Source: Hofstenia miamia
Lineage: Eukaryota; Xenacoelomorpha; Acoela
Direction of reading: 5' to 3'
Length of the DNA: 64,000 bases
NCBI GenBank assembly: GCA_004352715.1
Contig: SCFE01000041.1
Location: 772,917 to 836,916, forward strand
Shown piece after piece: positions 50,373-61,423 of the stretch (positions are counted from its first letter, which is position 1; each line of letters opens with the position of its first letter). The notes beneath the pieces were generated by a model. The model was not told where the DNA came from, searched no databases, and was given only the letters and a program-made list of their open reading frames with translations. Both the position numbers and the translations under genes were made by a program.

Positions 50373-53300
50373 TTATTTTATTTTTTCGCTTATTTTATGA
50401 TGTTAGCAAACGCTATTATTATTTTCATTCAATGGTTTGTGCCATAATGATATTTTTTTATTAATAATCAATTCATTGCATAAGAATTCCCATCTACAAT
50501 TTAAATCAGAAGAATGAGAAATGTTCTCGTACTTTATTTGTTTTGCCAATCAGTATTTTATATGCTGATTCCATTTTTGCAGTGGATTTTTCTCAGGACA
50601 TTAAGTTTAAAATAAATGTAATTCTTGAAGATTTATAGTTTATGATAAATATTATTAAATAATCGTAATTAAGAACTATTTTCTAATGTAGCAACAAGGA
50701 ATTATTTTCATTTTTATTAAAATGTATGTGATCGCAAACGTCTGCCATAAACTTCTTAAGAAAAATTTGATGAAAGCTCACACTTTTAATGTACAAAGCA
50801 ACTTAAGAGCAATTCTCAAAAAAGTGCGACAATCCAGAGAACCAATACTTATTTTTTAACACAATGCAACGCTATATACATTTAATAGGATGCACATACA
50901 TTTAAAACACCGCACAAGAAATGCAAAATTTTCAATGTAGACCCACAATATCAGAAGAATATTTTCTTTTCAAATTATTAATAACGTATGTTATGTAATG
51001 CATATTTACCTTCGTTCACTTTTGCACCATTGGAAGGTAGTATAAGATTTATGAAATATCAAATGTTATAGGAATTCCAACCTAACTTCTAGAGAATTAT
51101 TAAAAACAAAATGTAATTTAAAAGAAAAATCCTAAATTCCTAAAAAGGTTTTTAACATCAGCTCAATAATGCCTGAATCTGAATCCCAAGGTGCCTGCTA
51201 ATACCACTGGTAGACATTTTTATGAAAAATAATACTGCAATCAAAGAATGGTTTAAAGGTAGAGACTACAAAATGTTTCGAAACTTATGTTATGTCACTT
51301 TTGTGGATAAGATTTAAATCGAAACATATTCCACACAATATGGATGAATAAATTGTCTCTTGGTCTAAAATTTTGACAAAATTGTTTGGCATTGCAGTTT
51401 TCATTATGCAAAAATTTCATGCTAAAGCTTGCTATGAAGTGCAATGTCAAACTTTGCTTTTTTATATCATTGTTTTTCAGTCTGTATGCAAATTTATAAC
51501 GGCTAAAAACATTAAAATCCATTTTAACCTTTAACCATTTATTGAAACCTATGACACTATTCCTAAAACAGCTCTAAATTAATTAGTAGGAAGATGAGTT
51601 CAAATATTTCCTATAAACAAGCCTAGAAACATTTTACAAGGTGCGTTTTCCAAGTCTAGATTTAGTTCTGACAGCTAAGGACACAAAAGTCTAATCGTGA
51701 TACAAGTATATTAACTCAGAGATAAAAATGCAGCAAGTTTTTTAGTATGGCATTTCTGTAAGTAATTCCCTATATATATATATATATATCGCTGACACAT
51801 ATTTGTACTTGGCTATCAGATGTGTGCACATTATTGGGAAATTGTCTGCAAAATCGGTAATGATATTGAGGATAACTACTTTCTTGAGAGCTTACATGGG
51901 AACTGCAGCATTTCCTGATGTGTGTGGATCTATCGAGGGAAATTGATTCAGGTGGGAGATTATGAGGGAAATGATAATTATTTTGTTACCCTGCACTTCC
52001 CTGATGTTGGGAAGAAAAATATTTGCCACCTCCAATTAAATTTTTTCAACTTAATCAATTTCCCCCTAGAGGCCGCATACACATCAAGGAATTGCTGCGC
52101 AAAGAGGCAATTAATTTTCTCTGGCAATATGTGCAAAATCTGTGCTTACAACACATCAATGCTTTATTTTCTTATTATACAGTAAATGTTGAAACTTATA
52201 GGTGTAAATAGCAATAGTAATAATTCCTTTCTTTATATAATGGTCGATATTATAAAGGACAACTATGTAAAGGATTTTTTTAAATAAAAAATATGGCGCT
52301 ATTTGGCGGAAGTGCCCTGTAGAACCTTAAGATCAAAATTAAATTTTATAAAAACAATGTTTAAAGATATAGCATAAGTTAATTTATAAATTATTTATAG
52401 TATACCTCGTCACGTATATTGATTGATTCATTCGCATGCTAATTTAACCCTTTAGCCCACAAGGAAACTGAACCTGCTTTAGTAGCAAAATGTATGATAT
52501 TGCATTAAGCAGATGGTAAGCAGCACTCTATTACAAAAATGAAATTTTGTAATACATGTTTAACTCTACCATCTCAAGAAATTTGAACCATCTTAATTAC
52601 ATACCACTAAGCGGAGGAAAATTAAATTGATTTGGTTCAAAATAAGTGTTGTTTGATAATTCAATTTGCAAGTTCATTACATGCTTTACAACAAAGTGAA
52701 ATAGCGCGATTTAAACAAGAAGGCTTAGTCAGCAATAAATCAGCATAGATGGTTTTATAGATTAATAGGTTTTGGTGTAAAACGTGTTTGAAAGACACTT
52801 TCAATTTTTCTATTGAAAAATCGACGTCGGGAATAAAATTTTTCAAAATCCTTGCAAGTTCTTTAAGAGATCAAAAACATATGTAATAGTGAAATTTCAG
52901 ACTAAACCTTCCTGACAGGGATTGATAATAGATGCTTTTCTAGATTGTAAAGATATGTCAGAATTTATTATTTCATTGTCTCACTAATGTATTAACATAG
53001 CAAATTTCAAATTGAAGATAATATTTCTCAGGTTATTAAATAAACCTAATTTCTTCCTATGACTAGAGTGGTACATACATGTACCTGCAGTCCTTAAGGC
53101 AGTCCATAGATGATTGCCAAAAAATTAATGGCAAGAAGCTGGGATCAATATAGCATTTTGTCAAAGAAATTGTTTAACAAATGGCCTTTTTAATCATATG
53201 ATATGTTTAATTATTATTTTCAAATCAGTGATCAGATTGATCAAACAGGAATATGATGTTCAAGTAGAAAAGACAAAAATTTGCATGAACAATTACAGAA

Positions 53301-53494
53301 TATTATTCAGCACAATACAATACAAATATACTTTGCATTATAGCAGTATAGAAAAACGGATTTGTTTAGGTGGGGCATCCATGTACCATCAAGCCTCAAG
53401 GGGCTAAAAAATTAAATTGTAATTTTGCTTAACTACATGCAAAATATCCTAATTAATATTAATTTTATATATTAAAAACAATCATATACCCATT
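50373..53494. other. Intergenic, no gene recognised
   Basis: AT-rich sequence with a (TA)n tract at about 51771-51790. Short frames at 51922-52211 lack known domains. Nothing else is supported. Confidence 0.45.
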
Positions 53495-53805
53495 TCATTG
53501 TATTCTGGTATCGTTTATTCATACGACTGTGATAAATGTTCAAGTTCATACATTGGCGAGACCAGAAGGCATTTAGAAACTCGGGCAAAGGAGCTTATAA
53601 GAGGGCATCTACAATCCGAAATGTATATACATGGATGTGAACCTCAGCTGAAAAAATTTAAAATACTAATAAGACATCGTGAAACTAAAGCGCAGAAACA
53701 ATATATACATAAAATCACTACATTATTAAATAAACAAAGTTCTGGAACATTTCTCCAAATGCTTGAAAATGACAACAATGTTTATCGAAACATGTCGCAA
53801 TAAAA
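53495..53805 (+). mobile_element. Penelope-like GIY-YIG endonuclease fragment
   Basis: About 101 open codons: SGIVYSYDCDKCSSSYIGET, then RRHLETRAKELIRGHLQSEM and a C-terminal tail. The CxxC knuckle, the YIG core (here SSSYIGET), the catalytic Arg region (RRHLETR) and the downstream HL...E are all visible. The Penelope RT is not present upstream, so this is a 5'-truncated copy. It is one of the two best preserved endonuclease domains in the window. Confidence 0.85.
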
Positions 53806-55374
53806 CGTGGCTTAAAAATTTACAAAGTCTTAAGATTGTAACCAGTACATATATATACAAGAGGGCGCCGCGAGAAACTTGCTAACGGAGGGGTAACAAA
53901 ATTGTTGCTCGTAATTGAAAAAGAACAAGCATTTTGATTATCCGAAGAAATGTGCTAGAATCTGCTTTAACCTCCCATCCCATGTGTAAAAATATACGAA
54001 TATATGCCTATGGTTTGTTATTTTCTACCATTCAACTATTTTAAAATCAATATTTACCATTTTAGCTATAGGAACACTTTATATCTGATATACTACATTT
54101 CAAATGGACGTAGATTATATATAAATGGAAGCAGATATATGGTGCGCATACTTTTTTATTGGGTACGGGTAAGCTTTCTTTTCAACCATTATGTATATTT
54201 AATGATAATGTTTTTCAAACAATAAATCTTAAATAATTTGTCGAAAAATTTGTGTGTGATAAGCGTAAATTGTTTAAGAAATGTTATTGAAAATTGTTTA
54301 ACTGTTTAATAGCAGCTAAGAACAATGTTTACAATTCACCACTAGTGTCATTGACTGTTTTGCAAACCGATTAATAGAGAAATTTTTTTAAAAATTTATA
54401 GAATTATCACTTTGTTTGAATGTTTTTAGGAATGTAAGAACTTTTTAAAATGCTATTTAAGCTGCGTTTACATCAGCTCTTTACGGCCGGTATTTTTAAG
54501 ACTACAAAGTGTAAAATAAATCGTTCTGAACGCTCAATGTAAAATAAATTTAGAACAGTGCGTTCTAGCATTTGAAAATTTATTGCTTGTAGTGCACTGG
54601 TGTAAACGCCAGTTTTTTAGTTAGAATTTAATATTTGTCTTCTTAAGTTGGAAATTATTATATTATATTTGATCTAGCCAATGATTGCCTATGATTTCAT
54701 ATTTACAAAATTATTTTATTGCAATAGGCTATATTGCATTACATTGATATTGCATCACAGACGCAATGATTTAAAAAAGTATTCATTTCGAAAGAGATAT
54801 CCCACGACCGCTCACACATCAAGGACAGTTGCAGCTCCCATTAAAAGTCCCAAGAAAGCAGTTACTGCAACCTCATAATCGACAACCTCCCTAATGCCAA
54901 ATGTAGCGTGCAAGCGATGCAAGTTTTGTTGCAAACCAATTATAGTGTGTTATGTGATAGGATAATTTTGAAATTATTTGAATACCTCCAATGTGGTTTG
55001 CTATCTTAATTGATTTAGCAACAAAAGTTGTATCGTTTCCACGCGACCTAAGAAACGGTGAATAATTATATTTCAATATATTTCTGTAGTTATTATATCA
55101 AGTTTTTAATTCCATCTTCCATTACGTTCATTCTAATGTGTATATGGAAAATGTATTTCTTATCTCATATGTATCGGTATGATTTCTTCTATTTAAGAAA
55201 AAATGTAGCATGGCATGAAATCATTTGAATACAAAGAATAAGAACATTGCGTTTCAATTTTCGTTTGTGTTTGATAATTAATAAAGAGGAGGTGCATGTG
55301 TAACTCACTTGTCAAACTATATATTTGGCACAAGATACATGTATGTCAAAATGACAGTATGAGGTAAACATGTA
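53806..55374. other. Intergenic, no gene recognised
   Basis: No supported genes. A GC-rich spot GAGGGCGCCGCGAGAAAC at about 53861 is unexplained. Confidence 0.45.
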
Positions 55375-56032
55375 CCCAAACCCAACCCGATCGGAATATT
55401 TACTAATCGAACCCGACCCGAAAATTAAATACTTGTCCTAACCTACCCGAAACGTTGATGTTGATTTGAGGCTACGGATCTCTATCCAAACCGAACCTAC
55501 AATACTTGTACCCAGAGTTGCAAGTTGGCTGGGCCAGGCCATTGGGCCTGGGCTGGACCGGTGGACAAGGCTTGGGCCGTTTTTCTATTTCTACTTGGGC
55601 CTGAGCTGGGCTTAGGCCGCCAATTTATTTACATTTCTAGAATTGCTAGAAAGGTATTCTGTATTCAGGCAATATCGTCGCAGTCTGAAGGATTTCTCGC
55701 ATGCTGGCCTAATTATTACTTGAAAAGAAGCTTGATTACTCCTGAAAAGATGGAGGCATTTGAAGTATTGAGATCAGCCAGCAATGCGGATCTTTTAAGT
55801 TTTTGTATATTTGTCAATCACAATGTTTTAAATCTTATTAATTTTTTGATAATTCTTGTGGACCTGGGCAGGGCTTGGGCTTTTTTAGATTTCAAAATGG
55901 GCCTGGGCTGCCAAACATGAGTTTCGACCGAAATTTTCGGCCTATTTGTAACTCTGCTTGTACCCGAATCCGAGCCAATTCCGACAATTTGATGTCCGAA
56001 CCCGACCCGAAATCGGATCGGATCTAATTGGA
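55375..56032. repeat. CCCGACCCGA-rich dispersed repeat hosting a hAT insertion
   Basis: Sequence before and after the inserted hAT element is rich in AACCCGACCCGA and CGGATCGGATC motifs and becomes continuous when the insert and one target copy are ignored. The same motif family occurs near 18.4 kb and 28.0-28.5 kb. It ends in a 62-N gap. The class is unknown. Confidence 0.55.
55513..55956 (+). mobile_element. Internally deleted hAT transposon with perfect TSD
   Basis: A 444-base element with inverted ends CAGAGTTGCAAGTTGGC (55513) and CAGAGTTACAAATAGGC (reverse complement from 55956), flanked by the identical octamer CTTGTACC at 55505-55512 and 55957-55964. Inside, the open frame keeps the C-terminal hAT dimerisation domain: RIARKVFCIQAISSQSEGFL, then RSLITPEKMEAFEVLRSA (the LA..yL.i.a.S..SER.FS and RS.L.pe..e.L..L blocks). 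The catalytic core and DNA-binding fingers are gone, so it is non-autonomous. Subterminal GGGCCTGGGCTGG-type motifs could be transposase-binding repeats. The perfect octamers point to a fairly recent insertion. Confidence 0.9.
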
Positions 56033-56094
56033 NNNNNNNNNNNNNNNNNNNNNNNNNNNNNNNNNNNNNNNNNNNNNNNNNNNNNNNNNNNNNN
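56033..56094. other. Assembly gap (62 N)
   Basis: Sixty-two N following the CGGATCGGATC repeat; probably unresolved repeat sequence. Confidence 0.97.
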
Positions 56095-56929
56095 ACCCAA
56101 TGTGACTATATTCAGAGTTTTATGCAGTGTAATGATTTGGGAGATCAGAATATTATTGGTCACAGCTCCAATTTTGTCCAACATTCTGTGCAATCCCATC
56201 TCATGTCAGTCCTGTGAAATTTTATTGCCCTATGGTAACAGGAACTCCCATTACAAAACTTCTATTTTATCTAAAAATTGGGAAATATTTAATGTAATAT
56301 TCTGAAATCCGTGGTCTCACTTTCTTCACTTGTGGTCTCAATCCTGTGTTAGTCCCAAGACCTAAGGCATATTCCAAATTTCACATTAACCAAATTCCAT
56401 TCAACTTTACAAAAACAAGAGTGATTCATTAAAGAAATCCACTACAATATATAATATGCCTTGCATCAAAATACCGTTCACACTTAACGCGAATTTTCAA
56501 AGAAATCCAACAAAAATGTTAAGACACTTCGCATTTATAAATAGCTTTCAATTGCAGCTTTGTGATGCTTATTCTTGCTTATAATGTATAGGTCTTGTGC
56601 TTACAGTTTTTTACAATTTTCACTTTGATGCAGGAATTTATTGAAAATATTAAACAGCTTTTAATAAATTATGTCTTTCCTTTTCAATCCTCAAGTTTAT
56701 TATAGCAATAAGTTCTAAAAAATCACTGAATTCTTATCATCAAGGCTATCTAACTTAACTCTATCCGGTTATCCAAGATGTTTCTATAATGATTTACAAG
56801 GCTTGAAAAAAATATATCACAATTGCTTTTTGAAAAAGAAGTAATATTCTGCGTTGATTGCCACAACTATTTGTGGCCAACGTCAAGGTACGAATAAAGA
56901 ATCTGCAGGAAAAATGTTCATGCTCCGTC
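56095..56929. other. Intergenic, no gene recognised
   Basis: Nothing recognisable on either strand. Confidence 0.45.
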
Positions 56930-57178
56930 TAATATATATATATATATTCTTAGAGAGAGAGTATATATTTGACTTTTTGCGACCCTTAGGTCGAATATAC
57001 AAAGTACAAAAAAAAACTAAAATGAAATTAACAAAAGTTATTATTATGATTTTATACAATTTCTTTTGATGATTGAACTGCAAAGCTGTTTAACAATCTG
57101 TTTGTTCTAGCGCGTATTGTGTAATTGCGAGTATTTCGAAAATTATAGTTTGTTCGTTTTAAAGGCACGTCTCTGAAT
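56930..57178 (-). mobile_element. LINE 3' end, inverted copy with internal deletion
   Basis: Reads on the minus strand as the terminal codons of a LINE ORF2 ([20 protein letters not shown], then [14 protein letters not shown]), a 3' UTR and a short AG-rich then (TA)n tail. It is nearly identical to 60185-60563 on the plus strand except for a 149-base deletion between two TTAAAA hexamers (60202-60208 and 60352-60357 in the other copy). Confidence 0.85.
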
Positions 57179-57198
57179 ACGTATATATATATACATAT

Positions 57199-57229
<31 letters not shown>

Positions 57230-57329
57230 TATTGTGTGATGGAAAAGATCTTAATCAAATGGCAATAATTACTGAAAATACAATAAACAACATACTTCAT
57301 ATGTCAAAGAAATTCACTCAGGTAAAATA

Positions 57330-59390
57330 GTGGCTAATGAACGTGTAATATGTCCTAAAATAAGAGAACATTAAGTAAAAAACAAATCGCAATCAAAGAT
57401 GGCAATAGGAACTATAGAAATCAACTGCATAGAAAGATCAACATATTGGTTAAGAATGAAAGGAAAATGAATATTTCATTTATAGACAATGAAGCATTAC
57501 ATAAGGAAGGTAAGTCGAGAATTCGTAGAGCAAGGCAATAGGAAATTCACTGAACATGAACAAAATTACTAAATTTTCACTTTTGTAGGCACAATGCTGA
57601 TGAACTTGATGAGCCTCTTAATATTATATCTGCTGATGATGATTTTCCACAAGTAACAATTGCAGATGTTGCAAATGTTTTCCGTAAACTAGATCCACAT
57701 AAATCAAATGGTCTTTCTACAATCCCTCTTTGGCTATATAAATCATTCGCAGAAGAACTTGCTATACCATTTCACAAAATCCTTAACTTAAACCTAATGG
57801 AAAGAAAGCATCCTCAGTCATGGAAAACTGCTATATTAGAATCTGTTCCCAAGGTATCAGACATCAAAGAGGTTAATAGTGAAAATGTCAATAAATTTCG
57901 CCCAATAACTAACTCCAACACCAGCAAGAGTACTTGACCATTTTGTAATGATCGAATATTTTAAGCTAAGGAAACCAACATTAGATGGCAACCAATTCGC
58001 ATACAAGCATGGTTTGGGTACAACTGAGGCATTGATCTACACACATAATTCTATAGCCAGATGTGAATAAAAAGTTAACAACTTCTGTGAGAGTTTTTTT
58101 TTCTCGATTATTTAAGTGCATTCAACACTATTTTACAAAATAAGCTTGTCAACAAAATAAACCAACATTCCAAATGTCTAGCAGATTGGTGTCATAATTA
58201 CCTAAAAGGTTGGAGTCAAATTATCAAGTTAAAAATGGTACTTTTACGAACCGTCAATAATCCAAAATGGTGCTCCACTATCAGGAGTTCAATTTACAGA
58301 GGTAACTAATGATATTAGTGATAAAATCCTACGTTCACCTGACAATGTGGATATTTGCAAATACTTTGACGACACGCGAATTGTTGGTTCATTATGTACA
58401 ACTAATCCACAAAGACAACTAGAGAATTACCATAGAAAATTTGTGCAAATAACCTAAAATAAAATTTGAAAAAAAACAGAAGAATTAATAATCTCTCATT
58501 TTAACATCAAGCATAAGGAATTACTAAAAACTTCTAAGAACCCTATAGTGATTAATGGAGAGAAAGTAAATCAAGTTACCCATTACAAATATCTTGGAAT
58601 ATACTTCGATAAAGATTTGCAATGGAGAACTCAAGNAATACTCTGACGACACGAGAATTGTTGGTTCATTATGTACAACTAATCCACAAAGACAACTAGA
58701 GGATTATAAAACTACCATAGAAAAAGTTGTCAAATGTCTGTGGAGAATAATCTAAAATTAAATTTGAAAAAAAACAGAAGAATTAATAATCTCTCATTTT
58801 AACATCAAGCATAAGGAATTACTAAAAACTTCTAANCCCTATAGTGATTAATGGAGAGAAAGTAAATCAAGTTACCCATTACAAATATCTTGGAATATAC
58901 TTCGATAAAGATTTGCAATGGAGAACTCAAGTAATGTCAATATGTAAGAAAACAAACTTAACTATAATTAAGCTGGCCTGCTTCATTAAGGAATGCTCTA
59001 AAACTCTGCAATGTATGGTATTTAAGACTTCATATGCCCTAATTTTCAATATGAATCAGAAGTATTTGCAGATGGAATAACAGATAGCGACAAGAAAAAT
59101 TTGAAACAACCAATTATTCTATATGGCAAAATATGTAAAACAGCAAAGGAAGATCTTATAAACTACATCAATGAAAAATTCTTGACCAGATTCAAAACAA
59201 TTCTTAATAACATACTAACGAACACTGATAATCCCCTGAACAAAGAATTTGAACTACTACCATTAATAAGAGAATGCAGAAGAAACTTCAAGCAACCAAA
59301 GATCATTTATTCCGATTGACTGAAAATTCCTAATCTATTAAATAACCCCTCAATTCCTAGAAAATATATGTCTATTCCTCTTTACATGTA
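57330..59390 (+). mobile_element. LINE (non-LTR retrotransposon) ORF2 remnant
   Basis: A degenerate ORF2 in several frames: a linker (RNYRNQLHRKINILVKNERK), RT N-terminal blocks (VFRKLDPHKSNGLSTIPLWL, PQSWKTAILESVPKVS, NKFRPITN), ANQFAYKHG-type block 3, ICKYFDDTRIVGSL (catalytic YxDD with Phe or Ser in place of Ala), then HYKYLGIYFDKDLQWRTQV and a C-terminal extension with LTRFKTILNNILTNTDNPLN ending about 59319. Multiple stops show it is inactive. Two N-marked joints (58636 and 58835) fall inside. Confidence 0.82.
58353..58935 (+). repeat. N-joined duplicate within the LINE
   Basis: The stretch 58361-58635 (from AATACTTTGACGACACGCG to GGAGAACTCAAG) recurs at 58637-58931 with small differences, with a lone N (58636) at the joint and another N (58835) in the second copy. 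The second copy has bases missing from the first (AAACTACCATAGAAAAAG). Likely two alleles or overlapping reads laid end to end. Confidence 0.75.
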
Positions 59391-59460
59391 ACATGTTATG
59401 TGTACAGGAATGAAAACGGACAGACAGATATATACATATAAACATATATATATACATATA

Positions 59461-59757
59461 CAGTGTGTCCCAAAAAGATGTATACACACTTTAAATAATT
59501 GTAAACCAGGTGTTTATTATTATTTGTTTAATGTTCAACATGTAAAAAATAAACATCATTCTATCGTTTTGTCAATGTCGGTTCTCAAACTGATGTCCGT
59601 TCTGGTCCAGACACCGCTGGTAACGCGAAGCGATGGAATAGCACACATCATAAAACAATTCCCTTGGTATTTGCGTGCAGTCACGTTTAATGGTTGCTCT
59701 CAATTCAGCGATTGTTGTAGGTTTCATTGCGTAGACTTTGTCTTTTAGGTATCCCCA
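59461..59757 (-). mobile_element. Mariner/IS630 transposase C-terminus and terminal repeat
   Basis: The minus strand encodes [20 protein letters not shown], then DCTQIPRELFYDVCYSIASR and YQRCLDQNGHQFEN before a stop, a textbook C-terminus of arthropod-type mariner-like transposases, in an undamaged frame. The plus-strand edge CAGTGTGTCCCAAAAAGATG at 59460 is its terminal inverted repeat. The element is cut off at 59757 by a TATACA microsatellite, losing the catalytic domain. Confidence 0.85.
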
Positions 59758-59815
59758 TGATATATACATATGTATATACATATATACACATATGTACATA
59801 CATATATATATATAT

Positions 59816-59848
<33 letters not shown>

Positions 59849-60086
59849 TATATACACATATATATTCATGTATACATTTATATACATATATAAACATATG
59901 TACATGTATACATATATATATATACATATATATATATCAATATATACATACACATATATACATACATATATACATATATATCAATATATACATACATATA
60001 CATACATATATACATACATATACATATATATACATATATATATTCATATATATAAATATATATATATATACATATATATATATATC
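59757..60086. repeat. (TATACA)n/(TA)n compound microsatellite
   Basis: About 330 bases of TATATACATA-type repeats. Frames running through it give meaningless Ile-Tyr-Thr-His polymers in all six readings. Confidence 0.95.
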
Positions 60087-60563
60087 TTATATAATTTATA
60101 AGACCATGATTCTACCAATATTAGAATATTGCTCTCCTGTTTGGAATTATGCCTTAACTCAAAAGGAAAATGCCTCAATTGAAAGTATTCAGAGACGTGC
60201 CTTTAAAATCATAAGACCATCATTAAATTATATGGAAGCGTGCATTGATCTACAATGCTTAGCTCTTAATAAACGTAGAGAAATGCATTGTAAATCAATA
60301 TGGAAAAACTTTGAAAGGCAGGAACATCCACTTCATTACTTTATTCCAAAATTAAAACGAACAAACTATAATTTTCGAAATACTCGCAATTACACAATAC
60401 GTGCTAGAACAAACAGATTGTTAAACAGCTTTGCAGTTCAATCATCAAAAGAAATTCTATAAAATCATAATAATAACTTTTGTTAATTTCATTTCGGTTT
60501 ATTTTTGTACTTTGTATTTCGAGCTAAGGGTCGCAAAAAGTCAAATATATTCTCTAAAAAAAA
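60087..60563 (+). mobile_element. LINE ORF2 3' end and 3' UTR
   Basis: An uninterrupted frame to a stop at 60460-60462: [60 protein letters not shown], then [12 protein letters not shown]. This is the terminal region after the RT domain of CR1/Jockey-type LINEs ([24 protein letters not shown]...). The 3' UTR includes GGGTCGCAAAAAGTCAAATA and runs into an A-rich then TATACA tail. A second, inverted copy lies at 56930-57178. Confidence 0.85.
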
Positions 60564-60663
60564 TACATGTATATATACATATATATACATATATACATAC
60601 ATATATACAGACATATACATACATACATATACATACATATACATATACATACATATATATATG
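60564..60663. repeat. (TATACA)n microsatellite at LINE tail
   Basis: TATACATA/TACATACA repeats continuing directly from the LINE 3' UTR; probably grown from the element's tail. Confidence 0.85.
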
Positions 60664-60756
60664 CTCAACATGAATCCAATTATCACTGTATAGTCAAAGT
60701 CTACATAACTCAAAAATTGGGGATTTCTGAATGGAAAAACCGCTTCGTACTATGGG

Positions 60757-61132
60757 AAAGTACAGAGCGGTCGACGAAATTTTTATTTCAACCTCTGTGT
60801 ACGTTTTCAACCGTACACAGCGGTGACTATACCTATATACATAAACATATATATACCTATATATATATAATTACATATATATATATATATAAATATACAT
60901 ATATATAAATATATGCAATTTATATATATACAATATATATATATACACAATATATATATATATACATTTATATACCAACTCTCAGTAGAACCATAGTTAC
61001 CAGTCAATTTCTGACACCAGTACCTATTATTACGTCAGAGTNAAAGTACAGAGCGGTCGACGAAATTTTTATTTCAACCTCTGTGTACGTTTTCAACCGT
61101 ACACAGCGGTGACTATACCTATATACATATAC

Positions 61133-61165
<33 letters not shown>

Positions 61166-61308
61166 AATATATACATACATATACATATATATACATATAT
61201 ATATATATATATACATATATATACATATATACATATATATACAAACTCTCAGTAGAACCATAGTTACCAGTCAATTTCTGACACCAGTACCTATTATTAC
61301 GTCAGAGT
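60757..61308. repeat. N-joined direct duplicate, ~0.27-0.29 kb x 2
   Basis: Copy A 60757-61041 and copy B 61043-61308 begin AAAGTACAGAGCGGTCGACG and end TTATTACGTCAGAGT, with one N (61042) between. They differ mainly in the length of the internal (TA)n/(TATACA)n tract. The pattern suggests two alleles or misjoined contigs. The unique part near both starts contains the inverted pair GTGTACG...CGTACAC. Confidence 0.8.
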
Positions 61309-61341
61309 ACCAGAATATTGAACTTTTTGTTTTCTTAGTAT

Positions 61342-61347
61342 TTTATT
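61342..61347 (-). terminator. Poly(A) signal of the B-box gene
   Basis: AATAAA on the minus strand, about 76 bases after the stop codon at 61424, in a plain AT-rich 3' UTR. Confidence 0.55.
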
Positions 61348-61423
61348 TCAACAACATCAACAAGTCCAGACAAAATAATAAATACTAAATACAGTATGTA
61401 AAAAGCATTATTGAATTTGCAAA

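Noticed and set aside
54681-54878. 65-codon frame ending RTVAAPIKSPKKAVTATS
   Set aside because: No homology recognised, no splice or promoter context and an AT-driven upstream half.
59705-61261. Several 60-230 codon frames rich in Ile, Tyr, Thr and His
   Set aside because: They run through TATACA/TA microsatellites, which are open in all frames; only the LINE and mariner ends next to them are genuine.
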